A stretch of 64,000 nt of DNA, from assembly GCF_022271405.1 (NCBI RefSeq), contig NZ_JAJNAL010000021.1, positions 1 through 64,000 of the forward strand, in the 5' to 3' direction. A program made the translations under genes and the position numbers. Positions 61,035-64,000 of the stretch are shown here, piece by piece. Source of the stretch: Rhodopseudomonas infernalis. GTDB taxonomy: Bacteria; Pseudomonadota; Alphaproteobacteria; Rhizobiales; Xanthobacteraceae. The notes beneath the pieces were generated by a model, which made no database searches, was not told the DNA's origin, and saw nothing but the letters and a program-made list of their open reading frames with translations. How positions within the stretch are numbered: the stretch's first letter is position 1; the number at the start of each line of letters is the position of its first letter.

Positions 61035-62204
61035 CTACGCCGCCATCAGTTCGAGGCGGGAGACGAAGTGTTCGGCGATCATGTCGTCGCAGAAGGCGGT
61101 GGCTTCTTCGCGGGCGGATTCGGTGGCGAAGCGGCGGAGCAGGATCAGCAGCGGGGCGGCGGCGTCTGCGCCGGTTTCGCAGCGGGTGAGCACGCGTTCG
61201 ACCATCAGGCGGCGCAGGCGCACGGCGCCGGCGTCGCTGCCGACGAAGCCGATTTCGTGGATCGCCTCGACGGCGGCACGGAACGCCGCATGCGTGGTCT
61301 CCGGCAGGCCGGCGCGCGCGAGCAGCGCGTTGATGCCGGCGCCGCCGCGGTCGTGAAGTAACGCACCGACGCGGGTCAGCGGCAAGCCCGAGAGTTCGGC
61401 GAGCGCGACCTCGAACAATTCGAGATTGCCCGACAGCAGCGCGCGCAGGATCAGCCCGGCGGTGAGCTGGCCGGTGGCGCGCAGATGCTGCATCAGCCCA
61501 CGCATGTCGTCGCCGCGCGATTGCGCCGCGACCGTCACGGTCGAACGGTCGACCGCGTCCGCGGTGGTCCGCGCCGCGCGATCGGCCGACAGCCAGCCGC
61601 GCGCGACGACGAATTGCTGCAGCGTGTCGGACAGTTTGGCGACCAGCGCCAGCCGCGTGGCGCCCGGCAGACCATCGAGCACCAGCATCGACTCGCGGAT
61701 CGCCGCGAGATGGCCGTGGCGTTCGACGATGCGGTCCCACGAGAACGGCGCCAGCTCGGCGTGCGGATTTTCGATGAGTTCGAGCGCGGCCGCGGCGCAG
61801 CCGACTTCGGCGATCGCCGCGCACACCGAAGCCGGCAGCCGGACGCGGCGCGCCACCGCGCATTGCACAGCATCCTCGCCGGTGGCGACGAGATCGACCA
61901 GATCGGCGTCGATCAGCAACGGCGAGAATTCGAGCACCGGCAGCGCCACCGACGGCTGATCGGCGGCGAGCGCACGCACGATCGCGGCGGGCGCCCGGGC
62001 ACTCTGCGAAAACACCTGCGCCATCGCCTGGCGCACCAGCGGCGAGACGTCGTCGAGCATCAGCAACAGCGCGCCTTCGGCGGCGGCGCGATCGTCGAGC
62101 GACAGATCGGAAATCAGCCAGGCCCGCGCCAGCGCCCTCGTTGCTTCGGCGCGCTCGCCCGCAGACGCGTGACGGATCCAACTAATGAACTGCCGAACGA
62201 TCAT
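61035..62204 (-). CDS. DUF2336 domain-containing protein
   Basis: The 389-residue helical, Ala/Leu-rich, HEAT-like protein matches the alphaproteobacterial DUF2336 family: IVRQFISWIRHASAGERAEA, LLLMLDDVSPLVRQAMAQVF, ALLSGNLELFEVALAELSGL. Function is unknown; the family is often near motility or cell-cycle genes. ATG 62204 (MIVRQF) is chosen; ATG 62210 or GTG 62228 are alternatives. A CtrA-like box lies about 75 bases upstream. Confidence 0.9.
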   Translation of the reverse strand: MIVRQFISWIRHASAGERAEATRALARAWLISDLSLDDRAAAEGALLLMLDDVSPLVRQAMAQVFSQSARAPAAIVRALAADQPSVALPVLEFSPLLIDADLVDLVATGEDAVQCAVARRVRLPASVCAAIAEVGCAAAALELIENPHAELAPFSWDRIVERHGHLAAIRESMLVLDGLPGATRLALVAKLSDTLQQFVVARGWLSADRAARTTADAVDRSTVTVAAQSRGDDMRGLMQHLRATGQLTAGLILRALLSGNLELFEVALAELSGLPLTRVGALLHDRGGAGINALLARAGLPETTHAAFRAAVEAIHEIGFVGSDAGAVRLRRLMVERVLTRCETGADAAAPLLILLRRFATESAREEATAFCDDMIAEHFVSRLELMAA

Positions 62205-62277
62205 GGCCATTCCGGCTGACTGACGCACTCACCGGCGTCGCAATCGACGCCGTGTCATCATTCGTAAACCATGAGAC

Positions 62278-62292
62278 TTAACAAAGGGTTCA
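62278..62292. promoter_or_regulatory. CtrA-like box, one mismatch (TTAA-N7-TTCA)
   Basis: TTAACAAAGGGTTCA matches the TTAA-N7-TTAA CtrA consensus at seven of eight positions. It lies 74 bases upstream of the DUF2336 start. Confidence 0.4.
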
Positions 62293-62402
62293 CCATGATG
62301 AGGTTGATGAATGGTTAAGTTCAGGGGTTGTTAAGGATCGCGGTTACGCGCGGCGTTTGGAGCGCGGCACTATGCGCCATGCGAACTAATCACCCGCGCG
62401 TC

Positions 62403-62585
62403 CGTCATTCCGGGGCGCGCCAACGGGGTCCGGCCTTCGGCCGGCCCGATGACAGGCTCCGCGCGAGCCCGGAATCTTTACCCCCGGGACTCGCGGCGAA
62501 GCACCGCGGTGGCCCGTGGTTAAGTAACAACCGTCAGTGGTTATGGATTCCGGGCTCGCTCGCTGCGCTCGCGCCCCGGAATGAC
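62403..62585. repeat. CGTCATTCCGGGGCGC-type element, long copy
   Basis: A dispersed palindrome from CGTCATTCCGGGGCGC to GCGCCCCGGAATGACG with a longer middle. The gap 62229-62672 holds no gene. Near 62627-62667 a further GTGGGCAC...GCCCAC hairpin-like element is present. Confidence 0.7.
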
Positions 62586-62672
62586 GGAGAGGTTGTTACC
62601 AAGCAATGCTGCTCATGGTGCGGAGGCACGTGGGCACGGCGCTGCGCGCCTTTGCCCACCCTACGGTTTTGA

Positions 62673-63746
62673 TCAGCTGGCGAAGGTGCCGGTGCGGTCG
62701 CTGAACAGGTCGAGCGGCGTGGGGGTGCGGACGGTCGGGGTGTAGGACAGGCCGGACGGCGGCGTCGGAGCGGTCGGCGCGTAGGACAGGCTGGTGGCGG
62801 AGCTGGACGACATGGCCGGCGTCGACGCGCTCGTCGGCGTCACCGGGTTGGTCCAGAGTTGCTGCACGGCGGGAGAGATCGCTTCGTTGCGATCGCCGCC
62901 GAGGAACAGTGTGCGGAACATCGGCTCGCCGGGCTGCTGCGTGGCGGACGGTGCGGCGTTGGCGGACGACACGCCGCTTGCCGGCGCGACGTGACGGACG
63001 TCGGGGAAGCTCGACAGATAGGCGGCGTTGTCGACCGGCGCGGCCGAGGCCAGCATCACCGGCGCGCCGCCGGCGGCGATCAGCGCGCTCTGCGTCGCGG
63101 GCGAACTCGCCGCGGCCGTGTAGCGCGAGGTGAGGTTGTCGTAGACCTGCGCGACGCTGCGGGCGTTGCCGGTGCGGTCGTAGAAGATCGACTGATTGGC
63201 CGCGGCGGCGTTCGGAAACATCGCGGCGGCGACGGCGTTCGGATTGTCCTGAGCGGCGGTGATCAGCTTGGCGGCGCCGCCGGCGCCCATGAAATGCGCC
63301 ATGTAGAGTTCGGCGTCGTTCGGACGGCGGCCGATCTCAGCGGTCAGCTTCGAGCTGTTGGACTGCGTCAGCGCGCCGGCCATCGCCGAACTGATCGCCG
63401 GATCGTTGCGCAGATCCATGATCGCCTGCCGCGCCGCCGGATCGCTGACCGAATAGCTGCCGGACGGCGACTTGCTGATCGCGTCCGCATAGGCGCCATA
63501 GCCGAACTGCGCCCCCGCCTCCTTGACGGTGCCGAGCCAGGTCTGGTCGATGAACTGATACAGGCCCTTGGCCGACGAGGTCGACGCCGCCGCCTGCGGG
63601 TTGAAGTCGGACTCCATCTTGGCGGTGGTCAGCAGATATTCGAAGCTGGCGCCGGTCGCGCCCGCGGCCTGCTTGATGGCGCCCGCGATCCGTGTCCGCG
63701 CCTGGTCGACGATCGTGACGGCAGACGTGACGATATCGGTCGACAT
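62673..63746 (-). CDS. Lytic transglycosylase-like (SLT domain) protein
   Basis: The 357-residue protein has an N-terminal SLT domain with catalytic Glu45 (TTAKMESDFNPQA) and SSAKGLYQFIDQTWLG. The domain runs to about 180 (YMAHFMGAGGAAKLI). The C-terminal half is Ser/Thr/Pro/Ala-rich and probably disordered. No signal peptide is evident. Related proteins are exported with flagellar or secretion systems to cut peptidoglycan. A perfect CtrA box 80 bases upstream fits cell-cycle or flagellar control. Confidence 0.9.
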   Translation of the reverse strand: MSTDIVTSAVTIVDQARTRIAGAIKQAAGATGASFEYLLTTAKMESDFNPQAAASTSSAKGLYQFIDQTWLGTVKEAGAQFGYGAYADAISKSPSGSYSVSDPAARQAIMDLRNDPAISSAMAGALTQSNSSKLTAEIGRRPNDAELYMAHFMGAGGAAKLITAAQDNPNAVAAAMFPNAAAANQSIFYDRTGNARSVAQVYDNLTSRYTAAASSPATQSALIAAGGAPVMLASAAPVDNAAYLSSFPDVRHVAPASGVSSANAAPSATQQPGEPMFRTLFLGGDRNEAISPAVQQLWTNPVTPTSASTPAMSSSSATSLSYAPTAPTPPSGLSYTPTVRTPTPLDLFSDRTGTFAS

Positions 63747-63825
63747 GATGGAAGCCCCCGCTCCCCGAGCGTCATGCGTCCGCGTCCCCCCGCGGCTCCG
63801 CTGCGCGACCCTGCGGCAGGTATGG

Positions 63826-63840
63826 TTAATGAGGGGTTAA
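63826..63840. promoter_or_regulatory. CtrA box, perfect consensus
   Basis: TTAATGAGGGGTTAA is TTAA-N7-TTAA exactly, the binding consensus of the alphaproteobacterial cell-cycle regulator CtrA. It lies 80 bases upstream of the lytic transglycosylase gene. Confidence 0.65.
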
Positions 63841-63877
63841 TGCAGGGTTTTGTACGCGCGGGTCGCCTTCCCCGCAC

Positions 63878-64000
63878 CGTCATTCCGGGGCGCCCGCACT
63901 TCGCGGGCGAACCCGGAATCCCGAGGTTGTGGAAACGCCGGAGTCGCAGAACCCATCGGGATTCCGGGTTCGCTCGCTGCGCGAGCGCCCCGGAATGACG
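63878..64000. repeat. CGTCATTCCGGGGCGC-type element, right edge of window
   Basis: The element starts CGTCATTCCGGGGCGC and ends GCGCCCCGGAATGACG at the last base of the window. It is the same dispersed family as the other copies. Confidence 0.7.

Overview
The window is about 64 kb of high-GC DNA from an alphaproteobacterium, most likely of the Bradyrhizobium/Rhodopseudomonas group. This is judged from protein style (DUF2336, DUF4142, Omp25-like porin, Liv-type ABC operons, CaiB/acyl-CoA dehydrogenase clusters), TTAA-N7-TTAA (CtrA-type) boxes, and many dispersed intergenic inverted repeats of the kinds common in those genomes. No rRNA, CRISPR array, insertion sequence or complete prophage is visible. 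Three tRNAs are present: Gly-UCC, Tyr-GUA and Thr-UGU.

Layout. 0-4 kb: a phosphotransferase and an ACAD11-like acyl-CoA dehydrogenase, divergent from a PsrA-like TetR regulator with a clear palindromic operator between them. 4-11 kb: a sulfur block on the minus strand. Reading with transcription it runs family 2A encapsulin shell, cysteine desulfurase with a 230-residue disordered N-terminal cargo domain, serine O-acetyltransferase, then the methionine ABC transporter metN-metI-metQ. This is the most notable system: serine is acetylated for cysteine synthesis, the desulfurase strips sulfur from cysteine, and the shell probably holds the sulfur. 11-15 kb: DUF4174, DUF763 and a hydrolase, then a low-GC two-gene insert encoding a small winged-helix-like protein and a HEPN-like protein with an R-x4-H motif, just before tRNA-Gly. 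16-26 kb: stress and housekeeping genes (YciE/DUF892, DUF4142, glgX, transglutaminase-like protein, chemoreceptor, HtrA protease, site-2 protease, SDR, HxlR regulator).

26.6-47.2 kb: a catabolic island with a fused indolepyruvate-ferredoxin-oxidoreductase-like enzyme, CoA transferase, acyl-CoA dehydrogenase, enoyl-CoA hydratase, DUF1330, a DapA-fold lyase, TetR, acyl-CoA ligase, a complete Liv-type ABC importer, two SDRs, a MaoC hydratase, a GlcD-like FAD oxidase, a shikimate-dehydrogenase-like protein and an MDR reductase. Three related palindromes in its promoters suggest one regulon, probably under the TetR at 34745. The substrate is unknown, but import, CoA activation and beta-oxidation-like steps are all encoded.

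47-64 kb: a decayed stretch, tRNA-Tyr, an RlmB-type methyltransferase, secreted Tyr/His-rich and Pro-rich proteins, tRNA-Thr, several tiny membrane peptides, an Omp25-like porin, a TPR-like protein and NAD kinase. Next comes a type IIG restriction-modification gene whose C-terminus is out of frame, coupled to a 95-residue downstream gene. The window ends with a receiver/HPt pair, DUF2336 and a lytic transglycosylase; two of these have CtrA-like boxes upstream.
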